Source: Lachnospiraceae bacterium UBA7026
GTDB taxonomy: Bacteria > Bacillota > Clostridia > Lachnospirales > Lachnospiraceae
NCBI GenBank assembly: GCA_002494165.1
Contig: DLBH01000042.1
Location: forward strand, 33,354-46,813
DNA: 13,460 nt
Reading direction: 5' to 3'
A program made the position numbers and the translations under genes. Each line of letters opens with the position of its first letter. Position 1 is the first letter of the stretch. Positions 1-5,774 of this stretch are shown in pieces. A model generated the notes under the pieces. It saw only the letters and a program-made list of their open reading frames with translations, searched no databases and was not told the DNA's origin.

Positions 1-3
1 GGC

Positions 4-114
4 CTGTCCCTTGAACAGTCTATCCCAAAGGTTGCCGGTCTGTCCCATGGACAGTCCATCCCAAAAAGTGTCAGTTCCGCCTCAAGGGGTTCTGTTCTGT
101 CAGCTGCCGGTCTG
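4..114. repeat. 36-bp degenerate tandem repeat after ispE
   Basis: Two well-conserved copies begin at 4 and 40 (CTGTCCCTTGAACAGTC and CTGTCCCATGGACAGTC), each followed by a YATCCCAAA block. The 10-mer TGCCGGTCTG at 33-42 recurs at 105-114, which is exactly two periods later, so a third, decayed unit probably fills 76-111. Copy 2 contains a perfect inverted repeat, CTGTCC/GGACAG with a CAT loop (40-54). Copy 1 keeps only the outer CTGT/ACAG arms. The tract lies just downstream of the ispE stop codon and is cut by the window edge, so its full length is unknown. There is no T-run to suggest an ordinary terminator. Confidence 0.7.
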
Positions 115-131
115 CCTCAGGGCAGGAAGGC

Positions 132-1010
132 CTAGTGGAGGGATTTCTGGAAGGGGGCGATGACAGTCCCATGATGGACGATGGGGTCGGCGGAAAGGCG
201 GGAGAGAGCCTGGGAGGCCCTGTCCTTGTCTGTAAAAATGCCAAAGACCGTCGATCCGCTGCCACTCATTAGGGAGGCTTCCGCACCCAGCTCCAGCATG
301 GAATTCTTCAGGACAGTGATGTCAGAAAGACGGTTGCCAACGGCAGATTCCAGAACATTTCCCATGCGGGAAGTGATGCCCGGCAGGTCGCCTTCCCGGA
401 TCGCGGTCACCATGTCGTCTATGGCAGGATGGAAGGTCTGGTCGTCCAGTTTCAGATTCTGATATACGTATTTTGTTGACATGGAAAATGTCGGTTTAAC
501 CAGGAGGATCCAGCAGTCCGGTATGGGCGGAAGAGGAGTAAGGACTTCGCCGATTCCCTCAGAAAGGGCAGTCCCCCGCATAATGCAGAAGGGAATATCC
601 GCACCCAGGGAAACTCCATATTCCATCAGTTTAGACTGATTGATGCCCAGGCCGAAAAGCTGGTTCATACCAACCAGGGCAGCGGCGGCATCGCTGCTTC
701 CACCGGCAAGTCCGGCGGCCACTGGGATATGCTTTTCCAGGACTGCCTCTATGCCGTCTTTGATGCCGTAGTGACTGCGGATAATATCGATAGCCCGGTA
801 GACCAGGTTATCCTCGTTGGAAGGCAGATAGGGCAGGTTAGTGGATATCCGGATCTCATTGCCGGAAATGATTCTCAATGATAGTCTGTCAAAAAGGCGG
901 ATCGTCTGCATAATCATACGGACATCATGATACCCGTCTTCTCTCCGCCGGACAACGTCTAAGGCAAGATTAATCTTAGCATAAGCTTTTAGATGAAGGG
1001 GCTGACTCAT
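132..1010 (-). CDS. ispE: 4-diphosphocytidyl-2-C-methyl-D-erythritol kinase
   Basis: IspE phosphorylates the 2-hydroxyl of CDP-methylerythritol with ATP in the cytosolic MEP pathway to isopentenyl diphosphate. The 292-residue product is of usual family length and has the GHMP-kinase layout. AKINLALDV at 11-19 carries the substrate-binding Lys12, DGYHDV is at 25-30, and the glycine-rich ATP loop PVAAGLAGGSSDAAAAL is at 96-112. GADIPF at 136-141 contains Asp138, the expected catalytic base, and the C-terminal GHMP motif MSGSGSTVFGIF is at 248-259. The ATG is preceded by AGGAGG with an 8-base gap, which fixes the start. The gene stands alone on the minus strand, divergent from ddl, with its own promoter. 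No defect is seen. Confidence 0.97.
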   Translation of the reverse strand: MSQPLHLKAYAKINLALDVVRRREDGYHDVRMIMQTIRLFDRLSLRIISGNEIRISTNLPYLPSNEDNLVYRAIDIIRSHYGIKDGIEAVLEKHIPVAAGLAGGSSDAAAALVGMNQLFGLGINQSKLMEYGVSLGADIPFCIMRGTALSEGIGEVLTPLPPIPDCWILLVKPTFSMSTKYVYQNLKLDDQTFHPAIDDMVTAIREGDLPGITSRMGNVLESAVGNRLSDITVLKNSMLELGAEASLMSGSGSTVFGIFTDKDRASQALSRLSADPIVHHGTVIAPFQKSLH

Positions 1011-1031
1011 AAATTGTTCCTCCTCTGTATC

Positions 1032-1041
1032 TTGTATACAA
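1032..1041. promoter_or_regulatory. GntR-type palindrome in the ispE promoter
   Basis: TTGTATACAA is a perfect 10-bp palindrome. It starts two bases downstream of the ispE -10 box (read on the minus strand), so it covers the expected transcription start. Its core matches the kind of operator bound by GntR-family repressors, for example the gluconate operator of Bacillus subtilis. Binding is inferred. No GntR gene lies inside the window, but one could follow ispE beyond the left edge. Confidence 0.45.
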
Positions 1042-1043
1042 TA

Positions 1044-1071
1044 ATTATAATGATATTTCCTGAAAAATCAA
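1044..1071 (-). promoter_or_regulatory. ispE promoter
   Basis: On the minus strand the -35 box is TTGATT (1071-1066) and the -10 box is a consensus TATAAT (1049-1044), with a 16-bp spacer. This is a good housekeeping (sigma-A) promoter about 34 bases upstream of the ispE start codon. Confidence 0.7.
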
Positions 1072-1449
1072 GACTGCCGGCAGGGTGCAGGCTATGGCGG
1101 ATGATTTTTTGATTTCGGCTATAAAATTAACTTTAATTGTGATAGAATGGTTTAAATTATGGATAAAAATGGCCTGCTTTGGAGGGAAACTTTAATCGAA
1201 ATTTCAATCCGGCCGGCCAGTGACATAAAGCGTAGATGGGAAAAGCCCCAAAGTCAAATACCTGAAAAGAGAGAAGGCAGGGGTTTTGAGTTGGCAGCTC
1301 AAAGGTCAGTAAGCCTGCATCAGTTAAATTGCAGGGGAAGAGAGAGCATAATCCTGCTATAGGCAGATTAAATGGGACAAATATCCTGAAAATATTAATA
1401 AAATGATAAAGCATAGCACAGACAGCTGGGCTGGAAAGGATGAGTAGAA
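1072..1449 (+). other. ispE-ddl divergent spacer / long ddl leader
   Basis: No convincing gene lies in these 378 bases. A weak promoter candidate is TTGATT (1109-1114) with TTTAAT (1132-1137), spacer 17 bp; TAGAAT at 1143-1148 is another possible -10. If transcription starts there, the ddl leader is about 300 nt long. It holds local hairpins: TTTGAG/CTCAAA (1285-1290 with 1298-1303) and CCTGCA/TGCAGG (1314-1319 with 1330-1335). No T-box sequence or other riboswitch class that I know was recognised. A 67-codon open frame at 1159-1362 has no ribosome binding site and is not called. Confidence 0.4.
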
Positions 1450-2520
1450 GTGGATAAGCAGACAATAGCGATTATTATGGGAGGACGTTCATCTGAGCAT
1501 GAGGTATCTTTGGTATCGGCGTCTACCGTCGCACAAAATGTAGATCCTGACAAATATGATATTGTTCTGATTGGTATCACCAAGGAGGGAGATTGGAAGC
1601 TGATTCCTTCTCTGGAATCGGTGGCAGACGGAAGCTGGCTGGAAAGCCAGACCGATGTGATTCTCTCTCCGGAAACCGGCAAGGGTGACCTGATCATCTT
1701 CAAGGGAGAGGACTTTCACAAAAAGCATATCGATGTGGTATTTCCCGTTCTTCACGGCATGTATGGGGAGGATGGAACCATACAGGGTCTTTTCGAGATG
1801 GCCGGTATCCCCTATGTAGGCTGTGGTGTTCTGGCATCTGCCTGTTCCATGGACAAGTTCTACACCAAGATTATTGTCAACAGCATCGGTATCCGCCAGG
1901 CCGGTTTTGTAGGAGTACACAGGAGAGACCTGAAGGATATGAACCAGGTGCTGGCAAGGGTGGAAGCAGAGATCCCCTATCCGGTATTTGTCAAGCCTTC
2001 CAAGGCCGGGTCATCCCAGGGAGTCAGCAAGGCTGAAAACCGGCAGGAGCTGGAGGAGGCCCTCCGCCTGGCCGCTAAACACGACTCCAAGATTCTTGTG
2101 GAGGAGACCATTGTGGGCAGAGAGATCGAGTGTGCTGTCCTTGGTAATGATCAACCTATCGCATCAGGTGTCGGAGAGATTCTTGCAGCCGATACTTTTT
2201 ACAGCTATGAAGCCAAATACAATAATGCAGATTCCAAGACCATCGTAGATCCGGAATTGCCGGAAGGCAAGGCAGAAGAGATCAGGAAGGCGGCAGTTGA
2301 GATTTTTAAGGCCCTTGATTGTTCCGGTCTGTCCCGGGTAGACTTCTTCCTGACTAAGGATGGGGACCAGGTGGTCTTCAATGAGATCAATACCCTGCCG
2401 GGCTTTACGGCCATCAGCATGTATCCCATGCTCTGGGAGGCCAGGGGGCTTGACAAGAAAGAGCTGATCCAGAAGCTGATCGATCTGGGCATGAAGCGCT
2501 ATGATGACTGCCAGGACTGA
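1450..2520 (+). CDS. ddl: D-alanine--D-alanine ligase
   Basis: Ddl joins two D-alanines with ATP to make the dipeptide that ends the peptidoglycan stem peptide. It acts in the cytosol. The 356-residue protein is typical in length and has an N-terminal domain followed by an ATP-grasp fold. GGRSSEHEVS (11-20) carries the N-terminal catalytic Glu16. HGMYGEDG (102-109) follows, then the ATP-binding VKPSKAGSSQGVS (181-193). The loop YSYEAKY (251-257) has Lys256-Tyr257, the arrangement expected of D-Ala-D-Ala ligases rather than VanA-type D-Ala-D-Lac ligases. LSRVDFF (294-300) and FNEINTLPGFT (310-320) form the Mg-ATP and D-Ala site. Translation starts at GTG after AAGGA with a 9-base gap; no upstream in-frame start fits better. 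The next gene overlaps or directly follows it. Confidence 0.96.
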   Translation: MDKQTIAIIMGGRSSEHEVSLVSASTVAQNVDPDKYDIVLIGITKEGDWKLIPSLESVADGSWLESQTDVILSPETGKGDLIIFKGEDFHKKHIDVVFPVLHGMYGEDGTIQGLFEMAGIPYVGCGVLASACSMDKFYTKIIVNSIGIRQAGFVGVHRRDLKDMNQVLARVEAEIPYPVFVKPSKAGSSQGVSKAENRQELEEALRLAAKHDSKILVEETIVGREIECAVLGNDQPIASGVGEILAADTFYSYEAKYNNADSKTIVDPELPEGKAEEIRKAAVEIFKALDCSGLSRVDFFLTKDGDQVVFNEINTLPGFTAISMYPMLWEARGLDKKELIQKLIDLGMKRYDDCQD

Positions 2521-3049
2521 CGGGAAGGATAAACCTTTGAGATCATCCAAAGAAAATGTTGAAAATAGGTCCATAGACAATACTGGGAAAAGTTCCATGA
2601 AAAATACTGAGCGAAAGCCCGTGGATAAGTCCCTGCGGACCCCGGTCCGGCTGAAGATTACCGGCCTTCAGACCGGAGAAGAAAAAACAGATCCAGTGGT
2701 TCTCATAGTCAGAGGTGAATACTATTGCAAAAAAGATGTCCATTACATTTTCTATACTGAGTATGGGGAAGGTGGGGAAGAGACCAGGAACCGGCTGACC
2801 TTCCGCCAGGGTCAGGTGGAACTGCGCAAGCAGGGTGCCGGCAGGTCGCTGCTGGCTTTTGAGACGGGCAGGAAGCGGGACTGTCATTATCACACCGTGG
2901 TGGGTCCCATGAGACTGGTATCTGACACGAGGAGAATCCACTGGGAGGAAGAGACCGGCAGGAGAAGACTGCACATGGAGTATTCCCTCCTTATGAATGA
3001 CCAGCTTATGTCAGACAATGAGCTGGTCCTGGAGATGACTTTCCAGTAG
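2501..3049 (+). CDS. DUF1934 domain protein (YwiB-like)
   Basis: The product matches the DUF1934 family, small beta-barrel proteins of the calycin/lipocalin-like type, with no established biochemical role known to me. The conserved core begins near VRLKITGLQ (49-57) and runs to the end. It includes the FYTEYGE segment and the C-terminal run LHMEYSLLMNDQ, which resembles a lipocalin-like beta strand. About 48 charged, probably disordered residues precede the core. The start is uncertain. The ATG at 2501 overlaps ddl by 20 bases and lacks a clear ribosome binding site. An in-frame TTG at 2537 follows GGGAAGGA by 7 bases and would begin 17 bases after the ddl stop, giving 170 residues. I favour translation coupled to ddl from one of these two. 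In many Firmicutes DUF1934 genes sit near cell-envelope or tRNA-synthetase genes. Confidence 0.8.
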   Translation: MMTARTDGKDKPLRSSKENVENRSIDNTGKSSMKNTERKPVDKSLRTPVRLKITGLQTGEEKTDPVVLIVRGEYYCKKDVHYIFYTEYGEGGEETRNRLTFRQGQVELRKQGAGRSLLAFETGRKRDCHYHTVVGPMRLVSDTRRIHWEEETGRRRLHMEYSLLMNDQLMSDNELVLEMTFQ

Positions 3050-3153
3050 AGCAGGCCTGGCAGAGGAGGGCATTTCCTGGATCATAAAAAGGTACGGGTA
3101 GTAGTATAATTAAAGAATAATAAAGAACTGGATAATAGAGAAGCAGAGAAATG

Positions 3154-3219
3154 GCTGCTGTACTAAATATGTGAACTGCTAAGATAGTTCATAAGTATTT
3201 AGTCCGGCAGCTTTTTTTT
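3154..3219 (+). terminator. Long-stem terminator of the ddl operon
   Basis: The hairpin has three stacked helices: GCTGC (3154-3158) with GCAGC (3207-3211), ACTAAATA (3162-3169) with TATTTAGT (3196-3203), and TGAACT (3172-3177) with AGTTCA (3186-3191). The loop is 8 nt and eight T residues follow (3212-3219). This is longer than a usual intrinsic terminator. It ends the ddl-DUF1934 unit about 100 bases after the stop codon. Confidence 0.85.
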
Positions 3220-3283
3220 GATACAATAAAAGGAGGCGCTGGTGAGAACCATCCTTATTTACATTATAACAACACAATTAAGC

Positions 3284-3312
3284 TTGCAAAAGTAAAACAA
3301 ATGCGATACAAT
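3284..3312 (+). promoter_or_regulatory. Promoter of the toxin-antitoxin pair
   Basis: TTGCAA (3284-3289), a 17-bp spacer and TACAAT (3307-3312) form a good sigma-A promoter 25 bases upstream of the antitoxin ATG. Antitoxins of this family usually repress their own promoter. No clear operator palindrome was recognised here. Confidence 0.7.
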
Positions 3313-3337
3313 TTCTAAAGGAAAGAAGGTGATTTGG

Positions 3338-3622
3338 ATGGCAGTTAAAACAGCTAATTTTAACATGCGTATGGAAGAACAGAAAAAAGCAGATGCTGAA
3401 GCTTTATATCGGACTCTTGGAATGACTCTGCCTCAGGCAGTGAACATCTTTATTTCCCAGTCGCTTCTCGTCGGAGGGATTCCTTTTGATGTCAGACTCC
3501 CGCGGTTTAATCTAGAAACTGAGATGGCTATGAAAGAAGCAGAGGACATTGCTTCAGGGAAGGTAAAGACAAAATCCTATCATTCTGCCGGGGAGTTGTT
3601 TGCGGAGTTGGATGCTGAATGA
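3338..3622 (+). CDS. RelB/DinJ family antitoxin
   Basis: This 94-residue protein is a type II antitoxin of the RelB/DinJ family. Such proteins bind and neutralise a RelE/YafQ-type mRNA interferase and repress their own operon. The N-terminal stretch VKTANFNMRMEEQ, followed by helices around ADAEALYRTLGMTLPQAVNIF, is the ribbon-helix-helix DNA-binding part. The segment VGGIPFDVRLP is typical of the family. The charged C-terminal tail (about 55-94) would wrap the toxin. The ATG at 3338 is chosen because AAGGTG ends 6 bases before it; a GTG nine bases upstream lies inside that ribosome binding site. The stop codon overlaps the ATGATG of the toxin gene, so the two are translationally coupled. The antitoxin looks intact although the toxin frame does not. 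Confidence 0.88.
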   Translation: MAVKTANFNMRMEEQKKADAEALYRTLGMTLPQAVNIFISQSLLVGGIPFDVRLPRFNLETEMAMKEAEDIASGKVKTKSYHSAGELFAELDAE

Positions 3623-3898
3623 TGGATTTAAAAGACGACCGGTAAATTCCGAAAAGATTATAAACGCTGTAAAAAACGTGGCTTGGATATGAGTCTGCTT
3701 GAAGAAGTGATTAATACTTTGCTTAAAGGTCAATCTTTGGGTGAGAAATATCGAGATCATGCTTTGGTTGGCCGGTATACTGGCCATAGAGAATGCCACA
3801 TACTTTCTGATTGGCTTCTTATTTATTATGTGGATAATGAAACACTTGTGCTGACTGCAGTGAGAACAGGAACTCACAGCGACTTATTGGATATGTAA
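3619..3898 (+). pseudogene. YafQ/RelE-type toxin, frameshifted near its start
   Basis: From 3683 to the stop at 3898 the frame encodes the C-terminal 71 residues of a YafQ-like mRNA interferase. The catalytic set of the family appears intact: His in RDHAL, His in ECHIL, Asp in SDWLL and His in GTHSDLLD (His26, His39, Asp43 and His65 of this fragment). The natural start is ATGATG at 3619-3624, overlapping the antitoxin stop, but that frame hits TAA at 3643. Removing one A from the AAAA run at 3630-3633 would join it to the downstream frame and give MMDLKTTGKFRKDYKRCKKR, a normal YafQ N-terminus, with 92 residues in total. The gene is therefore most likely inactivated by a one-base insertion. 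Other options are a sequencing error in the A run, a +1 translational shift, or a short product from TTG 3683. Confidence 0.8.
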
Positions 3899-4002
3899 AT
3901 AAAGAAAATCATGTGTCAACTGAGCGGATTCCTAAGTAAGTTGTTTCAGCAGCACCCCATCAATAGATTACAAATTAACCTGAATTACTGATAAAAATAC
4001 AC

Positions 4003-4074
4003 AAAAAAAGGGCGTCAGCAGTAATTATCTGCCCATTTATAATGGGTTGGATCTTACTGTGACGCCTTTTCTTA
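4003..4074. terminator. Bidirectional terminator between convergent units
   Basis: GGCGTC (4011-4016) pairs with GACGCC (4061-4066). The stem continues through A4017-T4060, then CAGTAA (4019-4024) with TTACTG (4054-4059), leaving G4018 bulged. An inner hairpin CCCAT/ATGGG (4032-4036 with 4042-4046) sits inside the large loop. A run of seven A residues precedes the stem and T-rich sequence follows, so it can stop transcription on both strands: the toxin-antitoxin unit from the left and the malQ-plsC unit from the right. The branched top is unusual for a terminator. Confidence 0.8.
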
Positions 4075-4086
4075 ATTTTTTTAAAT

Positions 4087-4124
4087 ATATCCTGAAAACA
4101 TATCCTGAAAATATATCCTGAACC
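4087..4124. repeat. 13-bp tandem repeat, three copies
   Basis: ATATCCTGAAAAC, ATATCCTGAAAAT and ATATCCTGAACCG begin at 4087, 4100 and 4113, an exact 13-bp period. The tract lies between the bidirectional terminator and the end of the lysine-rich membrane protein gene. No function is evident. Confidence 0.8.
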
Positions 4125-4145
4125 GGATGAGCAGCGTCCCAATGA

Positions 4146-4240
4146 CATGTGTCTGGCCTTTGATGCGTTAGCTTTAGGCATGTGCTCTGGCCTATGATGC
4201 TTTAGCCTGAGCATGGGCCTGAGCCAAAGCCTGAGCCAAG
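4146..4240. repeat. 33-bp degenerate tandem repeat, three copies
   Basis: Units start at 4146 (CATGTGTCTGGCCTTTGATG), 4179 (CATGTGCTCTGGCCTATGATG without its last base in common) and 4212 (CATGGGCCTGAG), an exact 33-bp period. The first two are close copies and the third is diverged. The third unit runs into a further short repeat, with the 9-mer CCTGAGCCA at 4218-4226 and again at 4230-4238. The tract begins just beyond the stop codon (minus strand) of the gene ending at 4256. Confidence 0.7.
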
Positions 4241-4255
4241 ACCAGACTGGGGAAG

Positions 4256-4858
4256 TTATTTCTTCTTCTTTTTCTTGGACTTGCTTCCGCTGTGCTTGCC
4301 GCTGTTCTGGTTGTTATTCTGGCCGGCATTCTTGCTGGCATTTTTTTTGGCTTTCTTTTCTGCAGCCTTGTCAGCCTCTTTCTGGTTTTCAGCCAGCTCC
4401 CTGGAAGCCTTGGTTCCCTTGCTGCGGAGCTTGTCCATGAGGCCCTTCTTCTCCGGCTCCGGAACCGGTGCCTTACGGAAGTTGTTGATGCTGGTGATGT
4501 AGATGCCGGAAACCATGGCACGGATCTCAGCTTTAACCGGGATCAGATCGTATACTTCCTCGTCGGCGATCAGGTTGGTCACACGGGGACCGATCTTGGC
4601 CTTGACTACCGGGACCTTAGCCCGGCGCATCCGCTTGGGTGTAGAATCAATCACGACCTGGGGAAGTCCGGATTCTTTCAGGGGCATCCGCTTTTTATCT
4701 ATGACGAGCATGGTAACCTGCTGGCTCTGAGTCAATAGTTTTTCGCGGGACTCCGCCTGTTCTTTCTGAAGCTTGTTTCCCTTGAAATAAAGGTAGACAA
4801 GGACTCCGACCAGGACAGCCAGAACAACTGCCCAAATAATAATCCAAGTAGTATTCAT
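4256..4858 (-). CDS. Unrecognised membrane-anchored protein with poly-Lys tail
   Basis: I do not recognise this 200-residue protein. Residues 5-24 (WIIIWAVVLAVLVGVLVYLY) form one N-terminal transmembrane helix. A short coiled-coil-like stretch, KLQKEQAESREKLLTQSQQ (29-47), follows. A compact beta-rich middle (48-125) has repeated hydrophobic strands (VTMLVIDKKRM, LPQVVIDSTP, VPVVKAKIG), and EVYDLIPVKAEIRAMVSG follows. From 130 the chain is a low-complexity basic tail rich in Lys, Ala, Asn and Gln, ending in six lysines. The positive tail suggests the bulk of the protein is cytoplasmic and may touch nucleic acid or acidic lipid head groups; that is inference. GGAGG lies 7 bases before the ATG. 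It follows plsC by 54 bases on the same strand and is probably the last gene of that operon. Confidence 0.75.
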   Translation of the reverse strand: MNTTWIIIWAVVLAVLVGVLVYLYFKGNKLQKEQAESREKLLTQSQQVTMLVIDKKRMPLKESGLPQVVIDSTPKRMRRAKVPVVKAKIGPRVTNLIADEEVYDLIPVKAEIRAMVSGIYITSINNFRKAPVPEPEKKGLMDKLRSKGTKASRELAENQKEADKAAEKKAKKNASKNAGQNNNQNSGKHSGSKSKKKKKK

Positions 4859-4912
4859 TCCAAAACCTCCACTAATTCTAATTCGTGATCATATTATCCA
4901 CAATTAAAAAGT

Positions 4913-5647
4913 CTAACATTTTTTTTGTTGCTTATCAAGTAAATTCTGAATGGATTCCTTTGTATAGTCAGAGGCGAACTTCCTCTGGGCCGGCGGCAGG
5001 TCTGTGATTACAAAGGGCTGGCCGAAGGAAATGTGTACCTTGGCCGGTTTGATCTGCAGGCCGGCATTGTTCTCAAAGATGTCCCGGGTTCCGCTGATGG
5101 CCACGGGCACTACCGGAGCCTTGGCCCTCTGAGCCATCTTGAGGGCGCCGCCCTTAAATTCACCCAGCTGGCCTGTCTTGCTGCGGGTTCCCTCCGGGTA
5201 GATGCACATAGTGTAACCATCTTTCAGGTAGCCCACGCCGGTCATGATGGTTTCCAGGCCTTTTTTGAGATCGCTCCTGTCCAGGAAAAGACAGTGGATC
5301 AGGCGCATCCAGGCCGCCAGGCCGGGAATCTTTTCCAGGCTGTCTTTGGCTACAAAGCCGATGGAACCGGGGCTGGTCGCACTGAGGACGACGATGTCAA
5401 AGTAACTGGTATGGTTGCCAACATAGAGACAGGCCTGGTCGGGAATATTTTCCAGACCGTCCACCTCAATCTGGGAGCCGTTGATCTCCATCAGCTTTTT
5501 AACGGCTTTTCTGATCTCCTGCCAGGCCAGGTCATTGCTCTGCCTGGGATCAGTCTCGGCCAGCTTTCTCAGGCGAATCCTGGTCGGGGTCGAGGAGATG
5601 AGATAGCAAATTAGGTATAACAGTGTGCGGATTGCTCTTAGATTCAT
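4913..5647 (-). CDS. plsC: 1-acyl-sn-glycerol-3-phosphate acyltransferase
   Basis: PlsC transfers an acyl chain to the sn-2 position of lysophosphatidic acid to make phosphatidic acid, the precursor of membrane phospholipids. It acts at the cytoplasmic face of the membrane. All four acyltransferase motifs are present in the 244-residue protein. NHTSYFD (78-84) holds the catalytic His79 and Asp84, LFLDRS is at 120-125, PEGTR (151-155) binds the phosphate, and VPVAISG is at 180-186. A hydrophobic N-terminal segment (about 9-19, LLYLICYLISS) probably anchors it. The ATG at 5647 is chosen because GAGGGAGAA sits immediately upstream. A TTG 21 bases earlier would place that ribosome binding site inside the coding region. 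The gene lies 127 bases after malQ and 54 before the lysine-rich membrane protein. Confidence 0.93.
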   Translation of the reverse strand: MNLRAIRTLLYLICYLISSTPTRIRLRKLAETDPRQSNDLAWQEIRKAVKKLMEINGSQIEVDGLENIPDQACLYVGNHTSYFDIVVLSATSPGSIGFVAKDSLEKIPGLAAWMRLIHCLFLDRSDLKKGLETIMTGVGYLKDGYTMCIYPEGTRSKTGQLGEFKGGALKMAQRAKAPVVPVAISGTRDIFENNAGLQIKPAKVHISFGQPFVITDLPPAQRKFASDYTKESIQNLLDKQQKKC

Positions 5648-5727
5648 GACGTTCTCCCTCAAATCCAATTAATTGATGGTAAATACGTTCCTAAGTAAGT
5701 CTACACAAGCCGGCCCGGCCAGGCTAT

Positions 5728-5759
5728 CCGGTTTCTGCAGGACCGTCTCTGCAAACCGG
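5728..5759 (-). other. Intercistronic hairpin between malQ and plsC
   Basis: CCGGTTT (5728-5734) pairs with AAACCGG (5753-5759), and GCAG (5737-5740) pairs with CTGC (5749-5752) after a 2-base bulge. The loop is 8 nt. On the minus strand no T-run follows, so it is not a standard terminator. It could stabilise or process the malQ end of a shared mRNA. Confidence 0.45.
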
Positions 5760-5774
5760 TCCGGTTCAGCAGGT

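Noticed and set aside
4..114. Possible CRISPR array (36-bp period)
   Set aside because: The whole unit repeats, with no unique spacers, few copies, and no cas genes in the window.
1159..1362. Open frame of 67 codons in the ispE-ddl spacer
   Set aside because: No ribosome binding site precedes its ATG, the peptide has no recognisable pattern, and the region holds hairpins that fit a leader RNA better.
1157..1449. T-box or other known riboswitch before ddl
   Set aside because: No T-box antiterminator sequence or intrinsic terminator with a T-run lies before ddl, and no known aptamer core was recognised.
3975..4214. Open frame of 79 codons on the minus strand
   Set aside because: It reads straight through the bidirectional terminator and two tandem repeat tracts, with no ribosome binding site.
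3929..5700. TTCCTAAGTAAGT present at both 3929-3941 and 5688-5700
   Set aside because: One repeated 13-mer is expected by chance in a window of this size, and the flanks do not match, so it is not good evidence for an insertion element or attachment site.
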